NCBI GenBank assembly: GCA_013042795.1
Contig: JABDPK010000164.1
Location: 1-14,759, forward strand
Source of the DNA: Saprospiraceae bacterium
Lineage (GTDB): Bacteria > Bacteroidota > Bacteroidia > Chitinophagales > Saprospiraceae
Length of the DNA stretch: 14,759 bases
Direction: 5' to 3'
Positions 1 to 7,140 of this stretch are shown here, one piece after another; the stretch's first letter is position 1; each line of letters begins with the position of its first letter. Made by a program: the position numbers and the translations under genes. The notes beneath the pieces are model-generated. The model saw only the letters and a program-made list of their open reading frames with translations. It had not been told where the DNA came from and ran no database searches.

Positions 1-457
1 CATTGACACCGAGTCCTTCGGCCCTTGCTCTTGTATAACTTACCATGATTGACCCTATCATGGCGATAAAGCAAAAAATCGATGTAAACAAGTAGTCCTG
101 GGTTACAAAATAATAACAGAAACCAAAGAACATGACCAACTCGCTGTATCGATCCAGGACTGAATCAAATAGAGCACCAAATTTATGTTCCTGGTTACTC
201 AGTCTGGCCAGTCTGCCATCAACCATATCCATTGCACCCCCTAAAAGGATAATAATACCCGCATATGCAATATACTTATGATTGTTCCGGGCACCATATT
301 CAGCTCCATATATCAGGACGACTGTGGAAAGTACATTAAGAATGAATCCAAGGAAAGTAATCATATTTGGAGTGATCCCCATTTTAATCAAAACCTTTAT
401 GAAGGGATTCATAAGATTGTAAGCGACTTGTTGAAGGCTTTGTTTTACTTGATTCAT
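1..457 (-). CDS. CDP-alcohol phosphatidyltransferase family protein, 3' part cut by window edge
   Basis: Integral-membrane enzyme family that transfers a phosphatidyl group from CDP-diacylglycerol (or a related CDP-alcohol) to an alcohol acceptor in phospholipid synthesis. Reading leftward from the ATG at 455-457, 152 codons stay open to base 1, so the C-terminus is missing. The family signature D-x2-D-G-x2-A-R-x8-G-x3-D-x3-D is complete: D77, D80-G81, A84-R85, G94, D98, D102. Hydrophobic stretches at about residues 31-51, 62-76 and 107-140 fit the membrane helices of the family. It is divergent from the FabH-like gene, with 117 bp between the two starts. The acceptor (glycerol-3-phosphate, inositol phosphate, serine or other) cannot be told from this fragment. 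Family assignment is firm; substrate is open. Confidence 0.92.
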   Translation of the reverse strand, partial: MNQVKQSLQQVAYNLMNPFIKVLIKMGITPNMITFLGFILNVLSTVVLIYGAEYGARNNHKYIAYAGIIILLGGAMDMVDGRLARLSNQEHKFGALFDSVLDRYSELVMFFGFCYYFVTQDYLFTSIFCFIAMIGSIMVSYTRARAEGLGVN

Positions 458-526
458 TCGAATATTAATTCTTGCGAAAATTATGCTTTAATATTGCAAT
501 TATTAAATTGTGCTTCTTTTTTTATA

Positions 527-534
527 CAAATCTA
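527..534 (-). promoter_or_regulatory. Possible Bacteroidota -7 element for the phosphatidyltransferase gene
   Basis: Read on the minus strand this is TAGATTTG, a full match to TAnnTTTG, the -7 motif used by the primary sigma factor of Bacteroidota. It lies about 70 nt upstream of the ATG at 457. No TTG is present at the usual 19-21 nt upstream spacing, so only half of the consensus is met and the call is tentative. Confidence 0.3.
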
Positions 535-574
535 CTTATTCAAAAGTTGAATCACTAAATAAACAGGAATTAGG

Positions 575-1630
575 ATGAATAGTAAAATTGCAGGAATTGG
601 ACATTATTTACCTGATCGGGAGGTTAGTAACGCGGAATTGACAAAATATATGGATACCTCGGATGAATGGATCCAGGAAAGAACAGGTATTAAAACAAGG
701 AGATATGGTGAAAAACATAAAGAAACCACATCTACCATGGCTGCACGAGCATCAGAAATTGCCATAGAAAGAGCAGGGATCAACAAGGAAGATATTGATT
801 TTATCATTTTTGCTACGCTAAGTCCTGATTACTATTTCCCAGGTGGTGGTGTATTGCTTCAAAGAGAGCTTGGAATCACCAAAACCGAAATTGGTGCATT
901 GGATATACGAAATCAATGCACTGGTTTTGTATATGGTCTTTCTGTCGCTGATCAGTTTATTAAATCAGGTATGTATAAGAATATTCTGCTGGTAGGCTCT
1001 GAAATGCATTCCAGTGGACTTGATTTCAGTACTGAGGGAAGAAATGTCTCAGTTATTTTTGGTGATGGTGCCGGTGCTGTCGTATTGCAACCTACAGAAG
1101 AAGGAGATAAAGGTGTGCTGACTTCACATCTGCATTCCGATGGTACTTATGCTGAAGAGCTTGCTTTGATCAATCCAGGATGCCATGGGGGATACCATGG
1201 AAATAAGGAAATGTATGGATATCCCGAAGATGAAAATCCTGGTGGAATTTTCCTTACAGATACAATGATGGAAAAAGGCCAGATATATCCTTATATGAAT
1301 GGGCAGGTCGTGTTTAAAAAAGCGATAGTAAAATTCATAGAGGTTATCGGGGAAGCTTTGCAGGCAACAGGTCTTGAAAAAGAGGATATTGATATGTTTA
1401 TTCCACACCAGGCTAATCTTCGCATCAGTCAATTCGTTCAAAAAAGGCTTGGATTGAGTGATGACAAGGTATACAACAATATCCAAAAATATGGTAATAC
1501 AACGGCTGCCTCTATTCCGATTGCATTAAGTGAAGCCTGGGAAAAAGGTCTTGTCAATGAAGGGGATCTTGTATGCCTGGCAGCGTTTGGAAGTGGTTTT
1601 ACATGGGCAAGTGCTTTGATCAGGTGGTAA
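575..1630 (+). CDS. 3-oxoacyl-ACP synthase III (FabH-like) family protein
   Basis: Thiolase-fold condensing enzyme of the FabH family, which joins an acyl-CoA primer to malonyl-ACP to start fatty acid or related acyl chains in the cytosol. The catalytic triad is intact: C115 in the NQCTGF motif, H278 in IPHQAN, and N308 in YGNTT. The N-terminal block with DEWIQERTGI and the C-terminal FGSGFTW glycine loop are also standard. At 351 residues it is about 30 longer than classical FabH of about 317. The extra length sits near residues 196-240, ahead of the conserved NGQVVFK segment, a region near the substrate tunnel in family structures. It is the first gene of a plus-strand trio, with one base before bshB1. 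It could be the housekeeping initiation enzyme or a specialised paralogue; the insertion makes me leave the symbol blank. Confidence 0.92.
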   Translation: MNSKIAGIGHYLPDREVSNAELTKYMDTSDEWIQERTGIKTRRYGEKHKETTSTMAARASEIAIERAGINKEDIDFIIFATLSPDYYFPGGGVLLQRELGITKTEIGALDIRNQCTGFVYGLSVADQFIKSGMYKNILLVGSEMHSSGLDFSTEGRNVSVIFGDGAGAVVLQPTEEGDKGVLTSHLHSDGTYAEELALINPGCHGGYHGNKEMYGYPEDENPGGIFLTDTMMEKGQIYPYMNGQVVFKKAIVKFIEVIGEALQATGLEKEDIDMFIPHQANLRISQFVQKRLGLSDDKVYNNIQKYGNTTAASIPIALSEAWEKGLVNEGDLVCLAAFGSGFTWASALIRW

Positions 1631-1631
1631 T

Positions 1632-2357
1632 ATGGAAAATATAAAACTTGATATCCTTGCTATTGGCGTTCATCCGGATGATGTTGAACTGGGATGTGGT
1701 GCCACAATATTGAAACATGTTGATCTTGGATATAAGGTCGGAATTCTGGATTTGACTCAAGGCGAATTAGGAACCAGGGGTACAGCAGAAATCAGACTCC
1801 AGGAAGCAGAGGCTGCCCGCGCTTTTGCAGGTGTCCTTATAAGAGACAACTTATCAATGCCTGACGGATTTATTGGAAGTGACAGGACGTCTAAATTATC
1901 AATAGCCAAAAAAATCAGGCAATATCAGCCAGAAATTGTGCTGGCAAATGCTGTGAGGGACAGGCACCCGGATCATGGGAACGCTGCAAAGCTTATTTAT
2001 GAGGCATGTTTTTTGGCAGGCCTGTTAAAAATCGAAACCAGCCTTGATGGTGTGAAACAGGATAAATGGCGTCCAAGGAAACTGCTCAATTACATCCAGG
2101 ATTTTAATTTGACGCCGAATGTAGTCATAGATGTTTCTGGATATATGGACAAGAAAATTGAATATGTGAAATGTTTTAAATCACAGTTCTTTGATCCGGA
2201 GTCCAGTGAAGATGATACCCCGATATCAAGTATGGATTTCATGGAATTCCTTCGGGCCAGAGGTAGATTTCATGGTCGTCATATCGGTGCAGAATACGGT
2301 GAAGGATTTACATGCGAAAGTTATATAGGTGTAAAAAGCTTAATGGATATCTTGTAG
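1632..2357 (+). CDS. bshB1: Bacillithiol biosynthesis deacetylase BshB1
   Basis: Zinc-dependent LmbE/PIG-L-type deacetylase that removes the acetyl group from GlcNAc-malate, the second step of bacillithiol synthesis (BshA, then BshB, then BshC). The metal site is visible: H14 and D17 in the AIGVHPDDVELG motif near the N-terminus, and H115 in RHPDHG; D16 of the HPDD motif is the expected general base. The stretch LDLTQGELGTRGT (residues 40-51) is characteristic of BshB1 rather than of other LmbE-like proteins. Length 241 is normal for the family. One base separates it from the preceding FabH-like gene and one base from dinB, so the three are probably co-transcribed. Its presence implies that bacillithiol is the low-molecular-weight thiol of the host; bshA and bshC are not in the window. 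Confidence 0.94.
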   Translation: MENIKLDILAIGVHPDDVELGCGATILKHVDLGYKVGILDLTQGELGTRGTAEIRLQEAEAARAFAGVLIRDNLSMPDGFIGSDRTSKLSIAKKIRQYQPEIVLANAVRDRHPDHGNAAKLIYEACFLAGLLKIETSLDGVKQDKWRPRKLLNYIQDFNLTPNVVIDVSGYMDKKIEYVKCFKSQFFDPESSEDDTPISSMDFMEFLRARGRFHGRHIGAEYGEGFTCESYIGVKSLMDIL

Positions 2358-2358
2358 A

Positions 2359-3453
2359 ATGAATCCTCAAAAGGATCATCAGAAAAGAAAGATCATCCAC
2401 ATCGATATGGATGCGTTCTATGCATCAGTAGAACAAAGAGATAATCCGGCGCTTAGAGGTAAACCAATTGCAGTAGGTGGCGGAGAAAGCAGGGGAGTAA
2501 CAACTACTGCAAGCTACGAAGCAAGAAAATTCGGTGTCCGATCTGCAATGCCTGGTTTTAAGGCCAGGCAGTTATGTCCCCAGATTATTTTTGTCAGCCC
2601 GAGGTTCGATGCATACCGGGAAGTCAGCAGACAAATCAGGGAGATTTTCAGAAACTATACAGATTTGGTAGAACCACTGTCCCTCGATGAAGCTTATCTC
2701 GACGTCACAGATAATAAGATTAGCGAACCAATTGCAACAAACATTGCCATTGAGATTAAAAAAGAGATCCGGAAGAAAACTTCGCTGAGCTGTTCGGCTG
2801 GTGTATCCTACTGCAAATTCCTTGCAAAAGTTGCTTCTGACATACAGAAACCTGATGGACTTACCGTCATTAAACCACACCAGGCAGAATCATTTATCGA
2901 AGGATTATCTATCACTAAATTTTTTGGAATTGGAAAAGTAACCGGCAGGAAGATGCAAATGAAAGGGATTCACAATGGTGCTGACCTCAAAAAGTGGAAG
3001 CGATTTGATCTGGTCAGAGAATTTGGAAAAGCAGGAGACTACTATTACAATATCGCACGAGGTATTGACCGGCGGAAGGTGAACAATAGTATGACGAGGA
3101 AATCGATTGCTATTGAAAGAACACTTAAGGAGAATTTGTCTTCATACGATGAAATATCTCCTGTCCTTGAAAAATTAATTATTCTTTTTGTCGAAAGATT
3201 GAGAAAAGCTGAGAATTATGGACGTACTGTATCGCTGAAATTGAAGACCCATGACTTTAAAATCATCAATAGAAGCCAGACTCATCATTATTACATAAAA
3301 GATCCAGGTGAATTACGCAGCATTGCTTTCCATTTACTTGAAGCAAACCTGGCATCATTTGAAAGTATCCGACTAATAGGATTAACAGCATCAAATCTTG
3401 AAAAAGAACATGAGGAAGGATTACAGGATGTTCAGTTATCGTTTCAGTTTTGA
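2359..3453 (+). CDS. dinB: DNA polymerase IV (Y-family translesion polymerase)
   Basis: Error-prone Y-family polymerase that copies past lesions and extends mismatched ends, working with the sliding clamp. The palm-domain carboxylates are D16 in HIDMDAFYASVE and D110-E111 in SLDEAYLD; Y21 occupies the steric-gate position that excludes ribonucleotides. Helix-hairpin-helix thumb motifs follow at about residues 185-235 (IGKVTGRKM...), then the little-finger domain at about 245-350. The C-terminal QLSFQF matches a beta-clamp-binding motif. At 364 residues it is full length. It is the last gene of the FabH-like/bshB1/dinB cluster. Its final 10 bp overlap, tail to tail, with the small exported-protein gene on the other strand. 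No LexA-like box is seen, but none would be expected inside the cluster. Confidence 0.96.
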   Translation: MNPQKDHQKRKIIHIDMDAFYASVEQRDNPALRGKPIAVGGGESRGVTTTASYEARKFGVRSAMPGFKARQLCPQIIFVSPRFDAYREVSRQIREIFRNYTDLVEPLSLDEAYLDVTDNKISEPIATNIAIEIKKEIRKKTSLSCSAGVSYCKFLAKVASDIQKPDGLTVIKPHQAESFIEGLSITKFFGIGKVTGRKMQMKGIHNGADLKKWKRFDLVREFGKAGDYYYNIARGIDRRKVNNSMTRKSIAIERTLKENLSSYDEISPVLEKLIILFVERLRKAENYGRTVSLKLKTHDFKIINRSQTHHYYIKDPGELRSIAFHLLEANLASFESIRLIGLTASNLEKEHEEGLQDVQLSFQF

Positions 3454-3809
3454 ATGAAAAATGCTGAGGAATGCGGTTTGGATTCCAACCAGTTAACATA
3501 GTCAACTGAACCAAGCCGAAACCTGAACGGTATTTTAGATGCAGATTGCAATTTTTCTTCTGCAATACAGAATATACCAAGATGATTTTTCGCATAAACC
3601 TTATATGGCGAATTGCATGATTTATTGAGCAACGGCATTGGAGTGTGCAGCAGTGAGACTGAGCTATTCAGCTTAAGGTCTATAGGATTCTCAAGGATGG
3701 ATTCTGCAGTATTCGAAAGAAAGCTCTGAGCAGATGCATCAGATACGAGGCCGACGAGGCCTGCGACGATTATCATCTTGATTATACTTTTGTTTTTTTG
3801 AACCTTCAT
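3444..3809 (-). CDS. Small exported protein, conserved-looking, function unknown
   Basis: A 121-residue protein with a typical signal peptide: basic n-region (KVQKNKSIIK), hydrophobic core IIVAGLVGLV (13-22), and an A-S-A-Q cleavage site near residues 25-28. The mature part has two cysteines (C65, C81) and a striking C-terminal segment, IPFRFRLGSVDYVNWLESKP (93-112). To my memory that resembles a motif of short uncharacterised Bacteroidota exported proteins; I cannot search to confirm this. I chose the ATG at 3809 because it gives the best n-region. An upstream ATG at 3818 and an internal one at 3776 are alternatives. The start overlaps the upstream methyltransferase gene by 71 bp in another frame, and the stop overlaps the dinB 3' end by 10 bp. 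The signal peptide and the lack of another gene between 3454 and 3738 argue that it is real. No function is proposed. Confidence 0.75.
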   Translation of the reverse strand: MKVQKNKSIIKMIIVAGLVGLVSDASAQSFLSNTAESILENPIDLKLNSSVSLLHTPMPLLNKSCNSPYKVYAKNHLGIFCIAEEKLQSASKIPFRFRLGSVDYVNWLESKPHSSAFFIQN

Positions 3810-4917
3810 ACATGTCAAATTTATGCAATTTGGATTCTATTCCACCATTGAAAAGTGTATGTTTTACCGAAGGTCTGAGACCAACATGTTTGATTGCATC
3901 GATGTTACCTGAGAAAATCCATGCAGAACTTCCTTTCCAGAATGTTTTTAAGGCATCTCCAATCTTACTATAGAAATCTCCTGCGTCATCCAGTGCAACA
4001 CGTTTGTCATATGGTGGATTCATGATGAGCAACCTGTCATGATGACCATGTGTTTTGAAAAAGTCTCTTTGGTAGAGTTTTACTTTTTCCTTAAAAGGAA
4101 ATTTTTGCAGGTTCTTTTTCACATCCCTTACCGCATATGAAGACAGGTCGCTTGCAATTATTTCTACATCTGGATTCCTGATCTGATCCACTGCAGAATC
4201 CTTGACGTGTTTCCACAGATCCGGTTGAAAATCAGGCCATTTTTCAAATCCGAAATTCTCAATAAATTTTCCTGGCGGAATATTACCTGCCAGTGACAGC
4301 GCTTCTGTAATTAAGGTACCCGACCCGCACATGGGGTCCTGTAAAGTCTGTTTTCTGTCCCAGCCCGAAAGTAAAATGATGCCTGCAGCCAATACTTCAT
4401 TCAGGGGTGCCTTATAGGTTCTGTATTTGTAATTTCTAAGGTGTAGGGATTGTCCACTACTGTCTCTGGATAAAGTAACCTTGTTCTTACTTATATGTAT
4501 ATTGAATCGTATCCCCGGATTTTTAACGTCTATGGAAGGACGCTCACCAAAGACTTCCCTTAATTGATCGACTATAGCATCTTTGACCTTATAGACGACA
4601 TATTGTGAGTGTTTGAATACTTCGCCTGAAACAGTCGCATCAATAGCAAAGGTTTGTTTTTCTTTGAGGTATTCCTGCCACCTGATAGAAGAAGCAGCTT
4701 CATAAAGTTCATCTTCACTATTGCATTCGAATTCCGCAAAAGGTACCAGGACTCTTAGTGCCGTCCTGAGTTGATAATTGCATTTATAGAGTTGAGAAGT
4801 ATTCCCTTCACATTCAACAGCTCGTCTTAATGGATGGATGTCCATAAGTTGGAGGTCCTCAAGTTCCCTTGACAGAACTTCTTCAAGACCTTCCATTGTT
4901 TTGATGATGATTTTCAT
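3739..4917 (-). CDS. THUMP-domain class I SAM-dependent RNA methyltransferase (RlmL/YpsC type)
   Basis: Predicted rRNA guanine-N2 methyltransferase of the family that includes the RlmL half of E. coli RlmKL and B. subtilis YpsC. The N-terminal part (about 1-160) has the ferredoxin-like and THUMP RNA-binding layout. The catalytic Rossmann domain follows with SAM-binding motif I, DPMCGSGTLITEA (194-206), the acidic SxD at about 256-257, and the N-P-P-Y motif IV at 300-303, the signature of amino-group methylation in RNA or DNA. Length 392 fits the family. The last 20 residues are a basic, probably disordered tail (R-R-R-P-R-R-P-R), common on Bacteroidota RNA-binding proteins. Here the tail is also the region where the next gene starts in another frame. 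The start is 3 nt after the carboxylase stop, which suggests translational coupling. The exact rRNA target is not determinable. Confidence 0.9.
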   Translation of the reverse strand: MKIIIKTMEGLEEVLSRELEDLQLMDIHPLRRAVECEGNTSQLYKCNYQLRTALRVLVPFAEFECNSEDELYEAASSIRWQEYLKEKQTFAIDATVSGEVFKHSQYVVYKVKDAIVDQLREVFGERPSIDVKNPGIRFNIHISKNKVTLSRDSSGQSLHLRNYKYRTYKAPLNEVLAAGIILLSGWDRKQTLQDPMCGSGTLITEALSLAGNIPPGKFIENFGFEKWPDFQPDLWKHVKDSAVDQIRNPDVEIIASDLSSYAVRDVKKNLQKFPFKEKVKLYQRDFFKTHGHHDRLLIMNPPYDKRVALDDAGDFYSKIGDALKTFWKGSSAWIFSGNIDAIKHVGLRPSVKHTLFNGGIESKLHKFDMYEGSKKQKYNQDDNRRRPRRPRI

Positions 4918-4920
4918 GTA

Positions 4921-6558
4921 TTAGGTTTGGATAACCCCAACATTAAATTTCTTAATTGGAGAATGATTGACAACATTCAGACTCATTGAAATATATTCCC
5001 TTGTTTTCCTTGGATCAATTATTTCATCAACCCATAATCTTGCTGCTGCATAATAGGCCGAGGTTTCGTTATCGTATTTTGATTTAATCCTGTCGAAAAT
5101 TTCTTTTTCCCTGGTTTCATCAGCTAATTCACCAGCACGCTTCAGGCTTGTAACTTCGATTTGCGTCATCACCTTGGCCGCCTGACTGCCTCCCATAACC
5201 GCTATTTTTGCTGTTGGCCAGGCGTATATAAATCGCGGATCGTAGGCTTTGCCACACATGGCGTAATTACCAGCGCCGTAAGAATTGCCTGCAATGATAG
5301 ATATTTTTGGAACTGTACTGTTTGACACTGCATTTACCATTTTAGCGCCATCCTTAATAATTCCGCCATGTTCAGATCTTTTTCCTACCATAAAACCAGT
5401 CACGTCATGAATAAATACAAGTGGAATCTTTTTTTGATTACAATTGAGGATAAACCTGGTTGCTTTATCTGCGGAATCAGAGTAGATAACTCCTCCAAAC
5501 TGCATTTCACCTTTTGCATTTTTGGTTACAAGGCGGCTGTTTGCAACAATACCTACAGACCATCCATCAATCCTGGCATAAGCAGTAATAATCGTTTTAC
5601 CGTAATCTTCCTTATATAATGTCAACTTGGAGTCATCTACGATCCTTTCCAGAATTTCCATGGTATCGTATGGTTTTGATGCATCCGACGGCATATAGCC
5701 TAAAATATTTTCCTGCTTTTTCTTTGGGGGTACAGAATCAATTCTATCCATTTCATTGACTGGTTGTGACCCAATCTGGGATACCAGTTCCCTGATCTTA
5801 TCCAGTGCTGTTTTGTCATCCGGTACTTTATAATCACAAACTCCGGATATTTCTGTTTGTGTAGTGGCTCCGCCAAGTGTTTCCTTATCAACATTTTCTC
5901 CTATGGCGGCTTTTACCAGGTATGGTCCTGCCAGGAATATTGACCCTGTTCCTTCAACAATGATAGATTCATCTGACATGATTGGGAGATACGCTCCACC
6001 TGCCACACAGGATCCCATGATTGCTGCAATCTGAGGAATGCCTTTTGAAGACATGATAGCATTATTCCTGAAAATCCTGCCAAAATGTTCCTTATCCGGA
6101 AAGATTTCATTTTGCATCGGAAGGTATACCCCGGCGCTATCTACCAGGTAAATTATCGGAATATGATTTTCCATGGCAATCTCCTGGGCTCTCAGATTTT
6201 TTTTACCCGTCATCGGAAACCATGCACCGGCCTTGACAGTGGCATCGTTGGCTACTATCATACAATCCCTGCCTTTAATTTTAGCGATACCTGTGATGAC
6301 GCCGGCTGCAGGGGCTCCGCCATGTTCTTCATACATACCATAAGCGGCAAAAGCGCCCAATTCGTAGAATGAATCCGGGTCAGCCAGGTATTCAATTCTT
6401 TCCCTGGCAGTCATTTTTCCTTTTGACTTTAGCTTTGTGATTTTATGTTCTCCGCCACCCAGCTTAATTTTATCCAGCCTTCTTGATAATGAGGAAATTG
6501 CAAGTTTTAAATCATCTTCATTTTTATTGAATATATATTCCTTGGTAGGTTTATTCAT
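4921..6558 (-). CDS. Acyl-CoA carboxylase beta (carboxyltransferase) subunit, methylcrotonyl-CoA carboxylase-like
   Basis: Carboxyltransferase subunit of a biotin-dependent acyl-CoA carboxylase, which moves the carboxyl group from carboxybiotin to an acyl-CoA (3-methylcrotonyl-, propionyl- or related CoA). Both crotonase-fold halves are present. The first has KGKMTARERIE (46-56), IVANDATVKAG (101-111) and the oxyanion-hole segment GSCVAGGAYLP (182-192). The second has GFMVGKRSE (388-396), GNSYGAGNYAMCG (424-436) and AVMGGSQAAKV (453-463). The sequence pattern in the first half (LVDSAGVYLPMQ...FPDKEHFGRIF) is closer to methylcrotonyl-CoA carboxylase beta than to propionyl-CoA carboxylase beta. 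Length 545 is usual. The partner biotin carboxylase/biotin carrier subunit is not in the window. A leucine-degradation role is plausible but inferred. Confidence 0.93.
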   Translation of the reverse strand: MNKPTKEYIFNKNEDDLKLAISSLSRRLDKIKLGGGEHKITKLKSKGKMTARERIEYLADPDSFYELGAFAAYGMYEEHGGAPAAGVITGIAKIKGRDCMIVANDATVKAGAWFPMTGKKNLRAQEIAMENHIPIIYLVDSAGVYLPMQNEIFPDKEHFGRIFRNNAIMSSKGIPQIAAIMGSCVAGGAYLPIMSDESIIVEGTGSIFLAGPYLVKAAIGENVDKETLGGATTQTEISGVCDYKVPDDKTALDKIRELVSQIGSQPVNEMDRIDSVPPKKKQENILGYMPSDASKPYDTMEILERIVDDSKLTLYKEDYGKTIITAYARIDGWSVGIVANSRLVTKNAKGEMQFGGVIYSDSADKATRFILNCNQKKIPLVFIHDVTGFMVGKRSEHGGIIKDGAKMVNAVSNSTVPKISIIAGNSYGAGNYAMCGKAYDPRFIYAWPTAKIAVMGGSQAAKVMTQIEVTSLKRAGELADETREKEIFDRIKSKYDNETSAYYAAARLWVDEIIDPRKTREYISMSLNVVNHSPIKKFNVGVIQT

Positions 6559-6566
6559 AGGTGATC

Positions 6567-7127
6567 TTATTGCTTGGTAAATATTATCTCACAAGTTTGG
6601 GTAATCGGTATTGGCAATTGTGTCAGTGTAAAGGAAACCTGCAAGGTTGCATTTATTGTATTCTCATCTATGAATTCTCCAAGGCCGCTTGTACTGATAG
6701 TTATGGCAAATGGAATCAGATCAGGGTCATTGATTTCAAGATTTGTTTGAGGAATTGTAAAACTTGAAGAAGAAATGTTGATGTTTTCATTGATGTTGAC
6801 AAGAGCTGTTGATATTGCCATATTAACGTGATTCACATCACTTCCCGGCCCAACAATTATAGTACTTGCTGTAAAATCTCCAATCATTTCAAGGTCAATA
6901 GGCGAAGGACCCTGGTTGGGAATACATGGAGAAATATCACCTTCGTAGATACCAAAGTATTTGGCCCTCACTTCAGTATCGCAGAGTAGTCCCTCATAAC
7001 CTTGCAGACAATTACAGGTACCTTCAATGCAATCTCCATTGACACAATTGACGTCTTCACAAGGATCTTTGCTACAGCTTGATAGTAAAGCGAGCATTAT
7101 AAAACATGAGTACAGTATTTTTTTCAT
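6567..7127 (-). CDS. EGF-like domain lipoprotein, function unknown
   Basis: Starts with a lipoprotein signal peptide: MKK, a hydrophobic core, and lipobox L-S-S-C with the lipidated cysteine at residue 18. The residues just after it (S-K-D) resemble the Bacteroidota lipoprotein export signal, so surface exposure is plausible. A compact EGF-like module follows, with six cysteines at 23, 28, 33, 38, 40 and 49 (C-x4-C-x4-C-x4-C-x-C-x8-C) and the G-Y-E-G turn. The remaining 130 or so residues are Ser/Thr/Ile/Asn-rich and probably beta-rich, with a possible C68-C179 disulfide. It sits between the CBS-like gene (13 nt gap) and the carboxylase gene (8 nt gap). No enzymatic motif is visible. Lipoproteins of this plan are common in Saprospiria, but no function is recognised. 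Confidence 0.85.
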   Translation of the reverse strand: MKKILYSCFIMLALLSSCSKDPCEDVNCVNGDCIEGTCNCLQGYEGLLCDTEVRAKYFGIYEGDISPCIPNQGPSPIDLEMIGDFTASTIIVGPGSDVNHVNMAISTALVNINENINISSSSFTIPQTNLEINDPDLIPFAITISTSGLGEFIDENTINATLQVSFTLTQLPIPITQTCEIIFTKQ

Positions 7128-7140
7128 ATCAGAGTTATTA

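Noticed and set aside
278..550. 90-codon open frame on the plus strand
   Set aside because: It lies antisense to the phosphatidyltransferase gene, whose full family signature is on the minus strand, and its product has no protein-like features.
1124..1486. 120-codon minus-strand frame inside the FabH-like gene
   Set aside because: The opposite frame carries the catalytic Cys/His/Asn enzyme; this is a shadow.
3454..3520. Possible bidirectional terminator between dinB and the minus-strand cluster
   Set aside because: The only fold (around GGTT...AACC near 3474-3489) has a bulge, no T tract on either side and lies within coding sequence.
3266..3595. 109-codon minus-strand frame across the dinB end
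   Set aside because: It overlaps both dinB and the small exported-protein gene in a different frame and has no export signal or family features.
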